Assembly (NCBI GenBank): GCA_003184365.1
Contig: NKYR01000001.1
Location: 372,001 to 436,000 of the forward strand
From: Evernia prunastri
Taxonomy: Eukaryota; Ascomycota; Lecanoromycetes; Lecanorales; Parmeliaceae
Direction: 5' to 3'
Length of the DNA: 64,000 bases
Each line of letters begins with the position of its first letter. Position 1 is the first letter of the stretch. This document shows positions 1 to 12,400 of this stretch, piece by piece. A model generated the notes under the pieces. The model made no database searches and was not told the origin of the DNA. It saw nothing but the letters and a program-made list of their open reading frames with translations. The position numbers and the translations under genes are program-made.

Positions 1-32
1 TCCACCTTCACATTCTTCACTAACGCGCCTAG

Positions 33-587
33 AACTACACTTGTCCTCCTAGTGCTGGCTCCTCCGCCGTTCCAATTGCTCTTGGCGCCGTCGCCAATCT
101 CTATAACACCACCTGCATGGCCAGCATCCCTACACCTGGCGGAAATCCCCCGTACGTCCTCAACAGCGCACCTGCCGTCGCCCTGGAGAACACCAATCCC
201 AATATCAACGACAGCAAGCCCATACATCCCCTCGGATCTGGCTCGGTGATGTCGGGCCACCATTACTTCACCGACAGCACTACCCCGACCTTTAACCTTG
301 TCTGGGGAACCGCCGATTACGGCATTTTCTTCTCAAAAAAGACTTTCAATGTTACAGCGCCAGCTGCTGCCGCTGTCGCACCCGATGGCAGCAAAGCCGT
401 CCCCTGGCTGAAATTGGAAGTAGAGAGCCCAATCGCTCCACTGACGATTGAGGGAAAGGATCTGGTGCCCGGCGTGAAGGAGATATATAGGGTGAATACT
501 GCAGGAGGTGCCGCGCCAGCGACGTGTGCGGGGATGCCCACAGCCTTCTCGAAACAGTATGCGGCGGAGTATTGGTTTTTTGCTTGA
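33..587 (+). CDS. Secreted DUF3455-type protein, last exon (5' partial)
   Basis: This is the 3' exon of a gene that begins before the window. An intron end is visible just upstream: a branch-like ACTAAC near 19-24 and the acceptor CCTAG ending at 32. The exon then reads NYTCPPSAG, a central Gly/Ala/Pro-rich part, and ends APATCAGMPTAFSKQYAAEYWFFA before TGA. The ending with APATC..MP and AEYWF, and the NYTCP start, match the fungal DUF3455 family of small secreted proteins, which have no established biochemical role. The signal peptide would lie upstream. The exact exon start rests on the splice-site reading; the family call is from memory of its conserved C-terminus. Confidence 0.75.
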   Translation, partial: NYTCPPSAGSSAVPIALGAVANLYNTTCMASIPTPGGNPPYVLNSAPAVALENTNPNINDSKPIHPLGSGSVMSGHHYFTDSTTPTFNLVWGTADYGIFFSKKTFNVTAPAAAAVAPDGSKAVPWLKLEVESPIAPLTIEGKDLVPGVKEIYRVNTAGGAAPATCAGMPTAFSKQYAAEYWFFA

Positions 588-2531
588 TGTATACGTGAGA
601 TCAGTTTTTTCTTTGCTTTAACCGACCCTCGCTTCCATGGCGGGGAGGGTTTAGGATGGCGCTCTCTGAAGGAATGATGGCGCTCTCTGGAGGGATGATG
701 GCGTTCTACGGTAGCATGGGAGCTACACACATATCAAACAAATGAATACAACCATTTCTCGACCAAACCAAGTGATCAATCTATCTTTCAAGTCCCGACT
801 ACACTGACTCACAAATACAGTATATCGTTGATCCATGAAAGTGTACGAATAACGGGCGGGTGAGCTCGAGAGCATTCGAACCCCTTGTGAGTAGTTCCCA
901 TACTTGCATTAGAAGCCGATCATAGATCAGCGAGAAAAGAATTATGGACCAAAAAAAAGCAGACCATGCCACGCGTAGAATTCCGCCCGTCGCCGTGTGC
1001 GAGGCCGCACTCGTCCTTGATAGGCTTGTCGTTACTGCTGCAGAAGTAATGCCATTGCTATTGCCTATTTTGGTGGGATGGATTCCCGGAGAGGCTTCGT
1101 CCGTTTGATTTGATGCACTTCGAAACGGATCCGGACAAGCTACCCAGATCAGTCTCGTGCGTCGAAGCTTGTATTGATGGGGGACAAAGTTCAGGACGAA
1201 TTTTGGCAGTCAAAGACGTGAGACTGGCTGATTTGCTCAATATGCGGCGAGAAGAAAGACGAGTATTGGATGTAGTGGTCGCTGCCAGTGGGGCTTGATC
1301 GCAAGGCTCATGGGGGAAAGCATCCGATTTCCGCGGTTTCAGCATCGGATTATGCAGTGATGGAAGAATAATGTGACCGCACAAAAGTTACTGAATTGGT
1401 CGGAGCGGTTTCGAGAGGAGGTCATGGCGCAGATGGATCTGCTGCTGGAGTTGCGGATGGCGTGGTGAATGACTCATCTGCTCTCAGGGACAACGGTGTA
1501 ATTGCTGCATGTAAAGGGATAGTGGCCTCCTGTTGCGGTGTCCACCGATGATGGTTTCTGAACAGACGATCGAAAAGGATACTGTACCCAGAGAAAAGGA
1601 TACACTCGAGGTACATTCGGCCTTCTTCGAAAGCTCAATTTGAACAGGGATGCTGCTGCAGAAAAGGCGTTCGAGGATGTACCATCTTGCGCATTTGTAC
1701 TTCGAACTGACTCTGTGATTGAGAAGTGGCACTTGCGTCGAAATCCCTGGAACTCGTGATCGATGAGCGCGCTCTTCAGTCACTTAGGGAACATCGAATA
1801 GATAAGTCACCCAAAAGACTAGGAAACAATGGGGTTAAGAGTAGAGTGAGCAGAATCACATGCAAAAGGTGAACAAAGTAGGCTTTGTCCTATCACGAGT
1901 TCTTTTTCAGGGAATCGTCTCTGTCTGCTGCAACAATCGAAAGCCTCTAGCATCGAAAACACTCGCACATGGAACAAACACGAAACGCTTGGTTATTGAT
2001 ATGTTGGAGTCCACAGCTATAGTAATTGGCAGGCTTACTAGACAAAGCTCGAACTGTAAGAAGTTCATTGCTGAAGGCATAGAAGTATGTGTACCAGTAC
2101 ATATATGCACAAAGGAGGATTAACCCTAGGCCAAAATATGCGATCTCTAAGTGCCTCATGCTCCCGTTCTGCAACAAACCCTTCTGTCTTTCAGATGCAC
2201 CATTCGCCAGATCCCGAGAGATGTAAGACCAAAGGTATAATTTCGAGCTTCGGGAGGGTGGACGAGACTGTCGGCGTTTCAAAGACGTTTGGCCAAATCA
2301 TTCGCTCGTTACTCGTAAGCGCTGCGCTACTGAGCGCCAGGGTCACATAAAAGTGAAAGCCAACTCGATGTTAAGTCATTACTTTGCCCCAATGCAGGTG
2401 TGATGCTGGGTATAGCCAGTTAGGGCACCGGTGGATGCTGGAAGGCCTAGACAGTTGGACTTCATCACGGTGCAACGGCTGCGCCATGATGCTGTTATCC
2501 TCCTTTTCCATTCTTATTCTTGCTTTCTTTC
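588..2531. other. Intergenic, no supported gene
   Basis: About 1.9 kb between the DUF3455-type gene and the 3' end of the CASP gene. Only short open frames occur, overlapping on both strands with no recognisable domain. One minus-strand frame (1947-2282) has a hydrophobic stretch of about 25 residues, but it has no convincing start context or homology I can recall. I see no repeat or RNA gene. Confidence 0.5.
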
Positions 2532-5012
2532 TCACGTTCCTGCGCCAGCTTCAAACCCCTCTTGAAGCCAATCGCCGTGTTGGGCGTCTGCTCCAGGATT
2601 GCCACCTGCAGCTGCGATAACGTTGGCCGCCTCGCTAAGGTTGCTTGCGTGTTTCGAAACGTCAAAAGAATGCATCCAGTAAAGCATCACGAAGATTAAG
2701 ACATGTAGTGAAAAGCAGTAGAAGGCAAACAGGTTTCGGCTTGTTCTATTGGCAAGGACCATGCGAGTGATGGAAAAGATCACTCGTTCGGGAAGGCTCA
2801 TCCGCTTGTAGGCCCTTGTAGACTCCCGGCCACGGAATGCGGCAAATGGAGAGAGGTTAGCTTCGTAGGTGGAACGATAGCGGTCTAAAGAGAGACCTGA
2901 AGGAGTGTCTGCTGACAGCGATATTGCTGTGGATTGTGGAGGCTGCGCGTATACTGAAGCCGACGACACTGGTGCACCTCGACTGTAGGTAGAAACGTAT
3001 CGGGATTTCTCATAGAGGTTGAGATTATCCTTTTGCAGGGATGCAATCTCCTGCCGAAGCGAGGAGACAGTGTTGTATTGTTTTGAGAGCTCTTCTTCTA
3101 AATGGATGTTCTTTTGTTTGAACCGGTCACGCTGAGCTTGAATCATAGGCATGATTCCAGAGCCTCCACCCACAGGCTCACCCGCTCGGATGGCATCTAA
3201 GGTGTTGCGAGAGGCGCTTTGTGGATCGAAGCCAGATATGATGGAAGATGTTGGAGATACCCTACCTTTGCGGCTGGGGAAAGAGTTGGCATTATAGGAT
3301 GAAGAAGGATAGCGAGATGTATGGGTCCCGGCGATAGACATAGCCGATGATGGGAAGGCATTTGATGCCTCTTGCTGTACTTTGACCAGATCCATTTCCA
3401 GAGTCGCATTGAGATTTTGTGCGCGTTCGAGCTCTGAATTCGTGTTTGACATGGTCTCCTGGATTGATTCTAGCTGCTGTTGTAGATCTTGATGTGAGAC
3501 TCTCAGCACCGCCATTTCATTGCTTAGCTTCTTGTTTCTTGCAAGTAGCAGTTGTTCAAGCGAGTCCTTTTTGTGTCCTGTGACCGCGCCATTTGCCGAA
3601 GTCAGATCGCTGTTGCCTTCACCATCAGCGGCCGTGCTGGCGTCGTCTTCGTCGAGAGTAGAGAATTCAATTGACTGTCGCAGATCAGCAAGCACTACGG
3701 GCGACAAACAGAATAGACTGTACCTTGAAAATTTCCAGCTCCTGTTTGATCTCGTCATAGTCACGCCAAGATTGAACGCGCTCATGCAACCCTTCCCTAT
3801 CACGCTCTAGCATCTGGCTATTCTTCTCCAGTGTACGGATTCGAGCTTCACGTTTCCTGGTCTCGGAATCTTTCTCTAGCCTGATATTGTCTAGTTTTCT
3901 CAACAGCGCAGAGTTTTCTGACCTTAGATGTGCATTTTTGGAGTCGTCATCTGCAGTGGACTTTCGCTGAGTACTAGAGGAGGCCTCTGCGAGCTCCACC
4001 CTCAACTGCTCATTCCTTGCCTCGACCTCCGCCAAGCGTTGGCTAGTCCTGTCGAGATCTGAGCTCACAATTTCCAGTTCGGCAGCGCTGGCAGAGTTAT
4101 GACGAGCTTCATGCTCATTGTCTCCACCTTGGCCCAAACGTTGTGAAACTTCGTAGCTAGCTTTAAGCTCGTTCAGGAGACGCTCTTGGCTCTCAATCTT
4201 CTCTTCCAGACTGCGTTCCTTAGCTTCCCAATTATCCTTTTTCTCCTCGACTACAGCCTTCCATGAAGTTTCCACCTCCTTGATCTTAGTATCCCGTGAT
4301 TCTTCTAGAGCCTTCCTGGCTGCACGTTCTTCTTCCAATTGGTGGTCCGAGTTGTCTAGCTGCTGCGTAAGATTGCTGATACTTTTCTGGAGGTGCTCAT
4401 TCTCAGACGTAAGCCTGGGAAGTGTATCCTCAGACAGCAAGAGCGCATCCACAGATGCTTCAAGCAATGGGTATGGATCTGGGGCTTCGGAGATAGAAGA
4501 GTAGAGTTGTAGGAAGGCCGAAGAGGTAGTCTTTCCGTGACTCGTGAGAAGGTCAATGAACGTCTGGTAAGCTGTTCACCCTTAGCAGGCAACAATAGTG
4601 GCCTTCACATATGGGATTAAAACCTTTCAGAAGACCCTTGAACTCTCCAAGCTTTGCAGCGTCGTCCAGCTTCCTAAAGTCCTTAGTCTTCTGTGCCAGA
4701 TCTTTGCGTGACAACAAAGCATCTCGTTGATGTGTCACAATGTCAGTGGCTGTAGAATCGAGCTCTGGGACGAGCTTTGTCAAGTCAATATCTACATGAA
4801 GCTATTAGCTAGGCTAGTCCTGTGGCAGCTTTTGCAACCGTACTTCTCCAAGCTGAGATAGCACTCTGGAACTTGTTGTCTTCCGGGGAAGAAAGTGTAT
4901 CACCATTGCTCAATAAGGATGTTGAAGCATTCTTTGTAGGGTTCGAGCTATCCCCAGGACCCTCTCGATCACTCTCGTAGGATGCAGTGTCCCCTCCCGC
5001 GATGACATCCAT
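2532..5012 (-). CDS. COY1: CASP/Coy1-type Golgi coiled-coil membrane protein
   Basis: Golgi tail-anchored coiled-coil protein of the CASP family, which acts in intra-Golgi retrograde vesicle traffic in yeast and animals. Four exons: 5012-4844, 4791-4624, 4571-3724 and 3674-2532, giving 775 residues. Family signatures are FQSAISAWR, KDLAQKTKDFRKL followed by FKGLLK, and SEAPDPYPLLEAS near the N-terminus. A very long coiled coil follows (roughly residues 130-620). The C-terminal CASP domain has RFKQKNIHLEEEL and one membrane segment, NLFAFYCFSLHVLIFVMLYW, about 50 residues from the end. All three introns use GT-AG sites and restore the conserved reading, for example ELEIFK|SIEFSTL. It diverges from the Vps3 gene with 277 bp between start codons. 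Confidence 0.93.
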
Positions 5013-5289
5013 GTCGCATTTGATTTCTGTTATAGTTTCGATCCGGCGGAGGCATCTATTGTATAGTCCATTGAACCATTCACCGAATCCTCAACACCTT
5101 GGATTGGCTTAGATGTGAAGAGTGAAGGACAGTTTGAAGATTACGACGCGGGACGAGTCAAACGCCAAGGCCGAGATGGTCTCTAAATTGTCAATAAGCG
5201 CAGCATGAGTCGTCTTACAACTATCTCTACTATGGGATGAAATCGCTACAACAAGGCTGACTGAGGCTTTGAGGTCTCCATAAGAAGAT
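5013..5289. promoter_or_regulatory. Shared promoter of the CASP and Vps3 genes
   Basis: These 277 bp separate two divergently read ATGs, so they should hold both promoters. A CCAAT box in inverted orientation (ATTGG at 5103-5107) is visible. No other motif stands out. The shared-promoter role is inferred from position. Confidence 0.5.
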
Positions 5290-8200
5290 ATGTCGGAGGA
5301 GGAGAGGAGTGAGCTCTCCTGTATGCCTCGCAATGAAGGACGGGCTTCTACCGGCTCATACGTCCTCAGGCCTCTGGTGCAGGATATTCCACTTTCGACC
5401 GAGGAACATACAGCAGAGGCTCGTATCACATGTGTGGAGCTTTGTAATGAAAATCTTTACATTGGTACTTCTCAGGCAGAAGTACTACATTTTGTTTTCA
5501 TTCCCGGAGATCCAGCAGAGTCTTCCGGTCCACAGTATATCTTCGCTTCGAGACTGCAGCCAGCCTATGATCCTCAAACCTCTGGTCCCAATCAGAATTT
5601 GTTTGGTGTGCAACAGATTTTAGTCCTCCCAAAAGTACAAAAGGCATGTGTCCTTTGCAATGGTACACTGAGTTTCTACAGCCTACCTGAACTGAGTCCT
5701 GCCTTCAGCAATCGCACGGTAGACAAATGCACATGGGTAGGAGGTGTAGATCTCAGCAAGACTCCTGGTACAGAAGAGAACGGGGTGGTCGTGATGATAT
5801 GCGTCAAGAATAAAATCAGGCTTGTGCGGATACGGGATGAGGCTCGCTGGGTCCGAGACATCGAGTTTCCAGGATGTCTAATATCTACTCGTAGAGACAA
5901 CTTCGCTTGTGTGGCCGATATTCATTCATATGCTCTGCTTGATGTCGAAAATCAGCAAAAGATACCGTTGTTCCCTATTTCATCGCTAGATGAGAACACC
6001 GCAGGTGGCAAGGTTGAAAGCATATCAACTACGCCAGATCCTACCGCTACACCGGTCCCTCGTTCAGCACGCCCAATTTCAAGCGAAGGTGCACCAGATG
6101 GTAGAGGTCATGGCAGGAACACAAGCCTCGGTGCCTTTGTTGGAGGTCTAGGACGACGTCAAGCTAGCCCTCAATCCACAAGTCGAGATAGATCAGGCCT
6201 GGCAACTCCGGAGTCAAAGACACGAGATGCCTCGCCAACGCCGGCTTCAGCTCGCAACAGGTCCACCTCAAAGCCGGAAGCTCCTACTCCAACGCCAACT
6301 ATACCCGATAAGCCTCTCCTGACACTACCCGAACGATCAGATTCGCTTAGAGGGCTCCCACCTGCTCCATTGCGTCTTTCTGCGGCATTACGGCCTCATA
6401 TAAGTTCACCCACGCCTACTGAATTCCTGCTGACCACTGGCACAAACGAAAACGAAGCAGGTGTTGGAATTTTTGTAAACCTTGATGGAGATGTTGTGAG
6501 GGGAACGCTGCAGTTCGCTCGATACCCTCGAGCCTTAGTTCTCGATGGACGCGGAATCGAAACCGAAACTGTCGTGGCAAACGAGGATCGCGAAGGTTTC
6601 GTGCTTGCTTCTATGGCAAAATCTGGCGATGACAGTGAACGCAGCGTCATTGAGATTCAGAGATGGGACGTCGCCGATGGCGGAAACAAGGAGTTGATTG
6701 AAATTCCTGACGCTTCGCTGACGCCTACTGGTCAGGGCTCAGGCAACTGGGCTTACCCGGAAACTTTCGGACTCCGGACAGTCGACACTCGTGTCACTGT
6801 TTCATTCCCAGAGATTGGGGAATTATTGCGAGGAGAACGTCTGTCGCTCTCAACGATAGATTCTGCATTGAAGCCCCCAGAGGAGTCAGGCTCTGAGGGT
6901 CTTAGCGAGGAATTGGACATGAGCAGAACCAAGGAAGAAATTGAATTTGGCCGTCGTCTTGGAGGTTCAGTTGGCCGTATCACTCTCTGGTCAGGTTCTT
7001 CCGTATGGTGGGTTGTCAGAAACCCCCTTGCAACCAGACTTAATGCCGCCATTGACGAAGTCTTCGACTCCGGTTCGCAAGAGAAACCATACTACGGCAT
7101 TGAGCGGAGCCGGATCATCCAAGTGATTAACGGTATACGCGGACAAGAAGCTACCTCAGAGACGGAATTTCTTAGTTTGGAGTATATCCGCCAAAAAGCC
7201 AGCTTGATATTATTCGCTGATCTATTAGCTCGCTCATTCTCGTTTTCTAATGTACAAGCAGCTGACTTGAGAATCACCGAAGGAGTGCTTATGGAGGGAA
7301 ATTTGGACCCACGAGTCATAATGACTCTTTTACCCGCTTTTCGTGAAGAAGTCGTTGAGGGGCCGAAGGGTATTTGGATACATGCTGGACTGATCTCGGT
7401 AGTTGCACGCTTCCAATCAGCAGTGCGCAAAACTTTTGAGGAGGTTGCCACACCCGATATGCTGAATCTCATCAAACGTTACCTCGGTGCATGGCGACAA
7501 CGCAAGGGCTTCGGAAGTATTGCTGACGAAGTTGAAGTCTTCCTAACGGTCGATGCAGCTCTTCTTCGTGTGCTGCTCGAACAGGATGCAAGAGATCTCT
7601 CGAGGAAATCAAGGCCTTCACCCACGAGAATCGAGCTATATGCTCTTGTTGACTCGGGTGTAGATTGCTTTGACCGTGCAATCATCCTGTTAGAACGATA
7701 CAACCGTCTGTACGTCCTTAGCAGGTTGTACCAGAGCCGGAGAATGGCCAGGAAAGTATTGGAAACATGGAGAAGGATAATTGAAGGTGAGCGCGACCAA
7801 GGTGGGGGACTCGTCGATGGTGAAAACGAAGTTTGCAGATATCTTGTGAATATCAAAGACACAGGGCTGGTTGAGGAATATGGCACTTGGCTCGCTCGAC
7901 GCAAACCAGCTCTTGGAGTTCATTTATTCACCAATGATAGCAGTAGAGTCAAGTGGGAGCCTCAACAAGTTGTCCTTTTACTGAGAAGGAAGGCTCCTGA
8001 CGCCGTCAAGGTCTACCTTGAGCATATCGTCTTTGGTAAGAAGAATGTGAAATACGCCAACGATCTTATTTCATACTACCTTGACAACGTGCTTAATGTT
8101 TTGGGCTCATCTGATGAAGCTCGAGACATTCTTTCCCAATCTTACGAGTCTTATAGAGCGCTTCGCCCTCCGAAGCCGACATACCGACAATTCATCACGG

Positions 8201-8820
8201 AGAATGCAGTCCCTATGCCATGGTGGCATGACCGTTTGCGTCTGCTTGACCTTATCGGCGGGAGTCATGGATCAGACTTTTCATACGATGTAGGCGATAT
8301 AATGTCGCGTATTGAGCCATTTGAACAAAATTTAGTGCCTGAATCTATCATTCTCGACGGTCGTCAAGGTCGTCATAAGCAAGCCCTGCGTCTGCTCACC
8401 CATGGGCTAGGAGACTATCATACCGCTGTCAATTATTGTCTGCTAGGTGGAGCAAGCATATTTCATCCAGCATCGGGATCCGCTGCGATCGCTGCACCAT
8501 CTCAAGAAGAGCAAGCGATACTGTTCGGGTACCTTCTCAGGGAGTTCCTTCGCATAGAAGACTTTAGTGACAGGTTGGAACGAACGAGTGAGCTGTTAGA
8601 GCGCTTTGGATCTTGGTACGATATCCGCGACGTCCTAGAGATCATCCCAGAATCTTGGTCTGTCGAATTGGTGTCAGGATTTTTGCTCAGCTCTTTCCGG
8701 CGGCTGGTTCATGAGAGAAGGGAAGCTACTGTTACGAAGGCTCTGAGCGGTGCAGAAAATCTTCAAATTGCTGCGGCTTTTGTTGAGAAGTGTAGTGAGC
8801 TTGGACCACAGGTTGAGTAG
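5290..8820 (+). CDS. VPS3: Vps3/TGFBRAP1-type CORVET tethering subunit
   Basis: Predicted Vps3-like subunit of the CORVET complex, which tethers endosomal membranes through Rab5-type GTPases. One uninterrupted frame of 1,176 residues. The N-terminal part (about 45-230, resuming after a Ser/Pro-rich insert at about 240-360) has the citron-homology beta-propeller pattern: ARITCVELCNENLYIGTSQAEVLHF. The C-terminal half is alpha-solenoid, with Vps39-type regions such as VVLLLRRKAPDAVKVYLEHIV and HKQALRLLTHGLGDYHTAVNYC near the end. Vps39/Vam6 is the main alternative, but its usual short N-terminal start is absent. The ATG at 5290 is the first in the frame. The low-complexity insert in the propeller is common in fungal members. 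Confidence 0.85.
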   Translation: MSEEERSELSCMPRNEGRASTGSYVLRPLVQDIPLSTEEHTAEARITCVELCNENLYIGTSQAEVLHFVFIPGDPAESSGPQYIFASRLQPAYDPQTSGPNQNLFGVQQILVLPKVQKACVLCNGTLSFYSLPELSPAFSNRTVDKCTWVGGVDLSKTPGTEENGVVVMICVKNKIRLVRIRDEARWVRDIEFPGCLISTRRDNFACVADIHSYALLDVENQQKIPLFPISSLDENTAGGKVESISTTPDPTATPVPRSARPISSEGAPDGRGHGRNTSLGAFVGGLGRRQASPQSTSRDRSGLATPESKTRDASPTPASARNRSTSKPEAPTPTPTIPDKPLLTLPERSDSLRGLPPAPLRLSAALRPHISSPTPTEFLLTTGTNENEAGVGIFVNLDGDVVRGTLQFARYPRALVLDGRGIETETVVANEDREGFVLASMAKSGDDSERSVIEIQRWDVADGGNKELIEIPDASLTPTGQGSGNWAYPETFGLRTVDTRVTVSFPEIGELLRGERLSLSTIDSALKPPEESGSEGLSEELDMSRTKEEIEFGRRLGGSVGRITLWSGSSVWWVVRNPLATRLNAAIDEVFDSGSQEKPYYGIERSRIIQVINGIRGQEATSETEFLSLEYIRQKASLILFADLLARSFSFSNVQAADLRITEGVLMEGNLDPRVIMTLLPAFREEVVEGPKGIWIHAGLISVVARFQSAVRKTFEEVATPDMLNLIKRYLGAWRQRKGFGSIADEVEVFLTVDAALLRVLLEQDARDLSRKSRPSPTRIELYALVDSGVDCFDRAIILLERYNRLYVLSRLYQSRRMARKVLETWRRIIEGERDQGGGLVDGENEVCRYLVNIKDTGLVEEYGTWLARRKPALGVHLFTNDSSRVKWEPQQVVLLLRRKAPDAVKVYLEHIVFGKKNVKYANDLISYYLDNVLNVLGSSDEARDILSQSYESYRALRPPKPTYRQFITENAVPMPWWHDRLRLLDLIGGSHGSDFSYDVGDIMSRIEPFEQNLVPESIILDGRQGRHKQALRLLTHGLGDYHTAVNYCLLGGASIFHPASGSAAIAAPSQEEQAILFGYLLREFLRIEDFSDRLERTSELLERFGSWYDIRDVLEIIPESWSVELVSGFLLSSFRRLVHERREATVTKALSGAENLQIAAAFVEKCSELGPQVE

Positions 8821-9465
8821 GTCCCTTGAACAAGCAGTACGGAGAGTTAATCGCGGCTACCGAGAATACTTCCAGAAGAGGCGGAGGATTATGCGAGTGA
8901 CTGGTAAACTTTCGCTCCATACTTACGGAACGGCCTTCGTTACTCGCTTTTGAGCTTAGAGCACGTTCGCGAGCAGAAAACGTGACAAGAGATAACTCGC
9001 ATGCATTCTAGCGCCAAGGGAAGCTCTTCGTTGCTTCAGGCGAGGGGAGCGGTCGTCAGTCAAAGCGCAGAAAGCATATAGAGAACGAAGCCTAGGACAA
9101 TATAATTGTATATGTGAATTATATATGTGGTGTGTCTCCTTGGCCTATCCTGCTCTTATCTAAGGATAAGCGAAGTGGAAAAAGGGGTTTGCCTATGCAT
9201 GGAGGGCTGAGACTTCCAGCCTTCTCGTCACTGTGTATCTACAAGAAGAAGAATATGAACGTAATGTACAGACAGCTTTCCAGAGTTCGACGCACCACCG
9301 TAAAAGACACAAACGCCAAGCTTTTCGTGCTGGGGCTTCCATTTCTGGGCCCATTTACCACCGCCTTCAAAATGTATAGATTCGAGTGCATACCTTCTCC
9401 GCCACAACAACGCGAAAGAGATTAACCCTTTTATATAGGATGAGTTTCCAAGCCCAATCCTTTCA
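8821..9465. other. Intergenic between convergent 3' ends
   Basis: About 645 bp between the stops of the Vps3 gene and the gelsolin gene, which converge. It must contain both 3' untranslated regions. An AT-rich patch around 9098-9130 is the only compositional feature. No gene is supported. Confidence 0.5.
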
Positions 9466-12400
9466 TCACCCCGTAGCCTCCAAAGCTGCAGTCAGTGGAA
9501 GAACCCTACACTCACTCAATCCATTGCTATCATCCCATTTCCTGAACGCTCGTTTCATGCCTTCTGGTACCGCTTTCGCTTCTTTCGCATCGGGAGATCC
9601 ACTCCTCGAATAAATGACAACAGAGCTAATCGGTACGAACGGCCTGTCTTCCGACGAAGCAGCGAGAATGCCGTATTCTTGGGCGAAGACCAAAGCAGCG
9701 CGAAACGCTGCAGATTCATTGGACTTATGCTGGGGTGCTGGTGCGAGCGAGCGGATGCTTAGGATGCTTAATCAAGGCTAGTTAGCTGAGAATCCTTTGT
9801 AGTCTTAGAACAGATTTCAGAAAGCTTACGTGAAGATCTCGAAGAAACTATCAAGCACAAAGACTCCGTCGTCCATGAGGTCCTGTTGCGCAAAGGGAAT
9901 AATCTCCCCGATCTGCGCCGTCGTGGCGGCATTCGTGGCTGCAGGCGCACTACCTCTCCTGCCCCATTGCATAAACCCTGAGCTTGACTTTGGACGTGGT
10001 GCCTCGACATCGATTCGGTATAGCCTCGTTGTGTAATTTTCGCAGGAGGGCTTCAGATGCCAATGCTCTACGGTGGCTCCCTCGGGGTTATTGGCATCTC
10101 GCTTTCCTCCTGGAAAAGATTGCCAGAAAGCGTCAGGTTCCTGACCCTCATCTATTTCCTCAATCAGACCTAAATCCATTCCTATCAGCCTTGCACAGCC
10201 TAGCTCCTCCGCGCCGGATCCACTGCCCTTCCATAGATATAGTTTTCCCGAGCGTGCCGAGACGATGTATGGAAACCCTTTGCATAGGCTCCGCGGGCTA
10301 AAATCTACTTCGTCAAAAGCAATCTGTCCAGCATGCTGTCGTCCGCAAAGAAGATACGTGGCCGCTATGCCCGACGGAGTTTCCGGGCGACTACTCGATC
10401 CACGGCGCGTAACGACGATCCCACCGAGTGCTTGAAAGAAGTTGGCTGTTTCCTTACCCTGCTTGAGGATAATGAGCTTGCCATTGTTATCTTTCGCAAG
10501 CCTCTTGGCGAACAACTGGGCATCTTCTATCGACGAGGACGGGACGCCGTCGCCACACCAGAGATACACTTCTGTGGTACGTGTCCCTGCGAGGGTGCCG
10601 AAAACGTGGGTACAGACGTACAAACAATCTTCGAAGAGAATGTGTTCTTGATGAGAAGGTACGGGTACTGATTTACCGTTGGCAGTGATCTCAAATATCT
10701 GTTTGCGGAGCGTCTTGATTTTTAGTGAGCTTTCGTTGGAGGAGCGGGAACTGAGAATAGCTTGTGTGTCGATGCTGATGCTGGTCTTGGAGCTTGGGTA
10801 GTCATCAAATAGGTTGGCGAAGAGGTCGGATAGCCCTGGGAAATGGCTTCGCGGGGTTCTACTCGAGTGTGTAGTGGCTCGTGATGGCGGATTGATGGTA
10901 GCTGGGGATGGTAGATTGGTCGACACAACTCTGTCTGCGACTGAAACGGGTTTTCTCCCTGGAAAAGGAGGAGTTCTGGGCGATGGGGTGATCGGCGATG
11001 GTAGGTTACGGTCAAACGAGGGCTTGGGCTCTGGCACGGTGGTCTCGATACCCAATCCAACAGGACCTATAGCGGGGCCTTTTGATTCGAGATCTGTCTC
11101 TTCCTGAGCAGCTTCTCCGTCTTTTTGGGTGGATAATTTGACTGGCGATCTAAATTGGGTTGGCTGCTTAGGTGACCGCTCCCAAATGGCTGCTGCACCT
11201 TTGACCGAGGAGGTTGGCCTATCAAGCTCCTGGGGCTCAGGCTCACGCCTTTCTTGACTTGTGGCTGATCCAGAAGGAAGCTTGGTTGGCTCCGGGGGGG
11301 CTGTTCGTTTTACAGGGGTGTCAGGGAGAGGTTCAGGTGTTGAGATGGGAGAGCTTGGTCTCTTCGGATCTTTCGAACTCAGCATTGGCTTTTCTTTAAC
11401 GACTAGAGAAGGTTCGTTCTTTGATCCTTTCCCAGGGCACGGCGATACTGGCGACGAAGTTCTGATAGCCAACGACTGAGCTATACTTGTCGATGGTTTC
11501 CGGGGGGAAGAAGGCTGAGAGGTCTTGCGGTTGTTGTTGTTGTTATGTGTAATGTTGGAAAGGGGTCGAGAGTCAGATTTGTAGACGCTGGGAGGAAGCG
11601 TCTGTAGTTTCGTGACGTGTAAAGGCCTGAGAGGTCTGTTCTCAGACACGGACAATTTCGGCTGCGAATCTGGTTGAGACAGCGGCGTATCCTTTGCGGC
11701 GTCCTGCTTGTTCAAGGTGGGCAATCGCCTTTTCGGCCCACGTGCTCTTGCTTTGGTCGCGTGCGTCAATTGTGGTCCTGTTGAAGCTGCCTCTTCATGA
11801 TTCGGCCTCTCTGCCGAATGTGAATCGTGGTTATCACTCGATGACTGTGCTATACTGGGTTTGCCGTTACTGGCTATTGGCAATGGGCCTTTTTGAATCA
11901 TACTAGCAAGCGAGGAAGTGAATTCTCCGCCCAGTGTGCCTTTGTATGTCAAATCTTTCTCAGCGTTTGCTGCGGCGCTAGGCGGTTTTTCGGGAGGTGT
12001 CGGTTTTGGCTTGTCTCGCAAATGCTCTCCTTTGGCCAGTGTTTCAGCTTTAGCGAATTCTTCGTCTGCTCCCTTCTTGCTAACGTTGGTAAGAAAGCTC
12101 TCTGATCTTGTCAGCCCATGCTTCTTGGCAATCGCCTCGGGTACATTGTGCTCCTGGAATTTGGAACTCGCACTCGTTATCCTAGTAGAAGCCGAGGGGA
12201 CTACCATCCCCTCTTTCTTTTTCAATATGCTCTCCTTGAATTCATCCTTACGCTCCGTCCTCTGGGGTCCGCTAGTCAGGGCTAGGCCGGCTTTACCACG
12301 CAATATGTTATCTTTCAATTCGTTGGGAGCTTTGTAATTCTTCGTTTGTGTTCGTTTGAGGTTTCCAAAAACGTTCTTGAACTCAGGCTCAACGTTACTT

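Noticed and set aside
885..905. B-box-like GGTTCGAATGC on the minus strand
   Set aside because: No matching A-box upstream on that strand and no cloverleaf.
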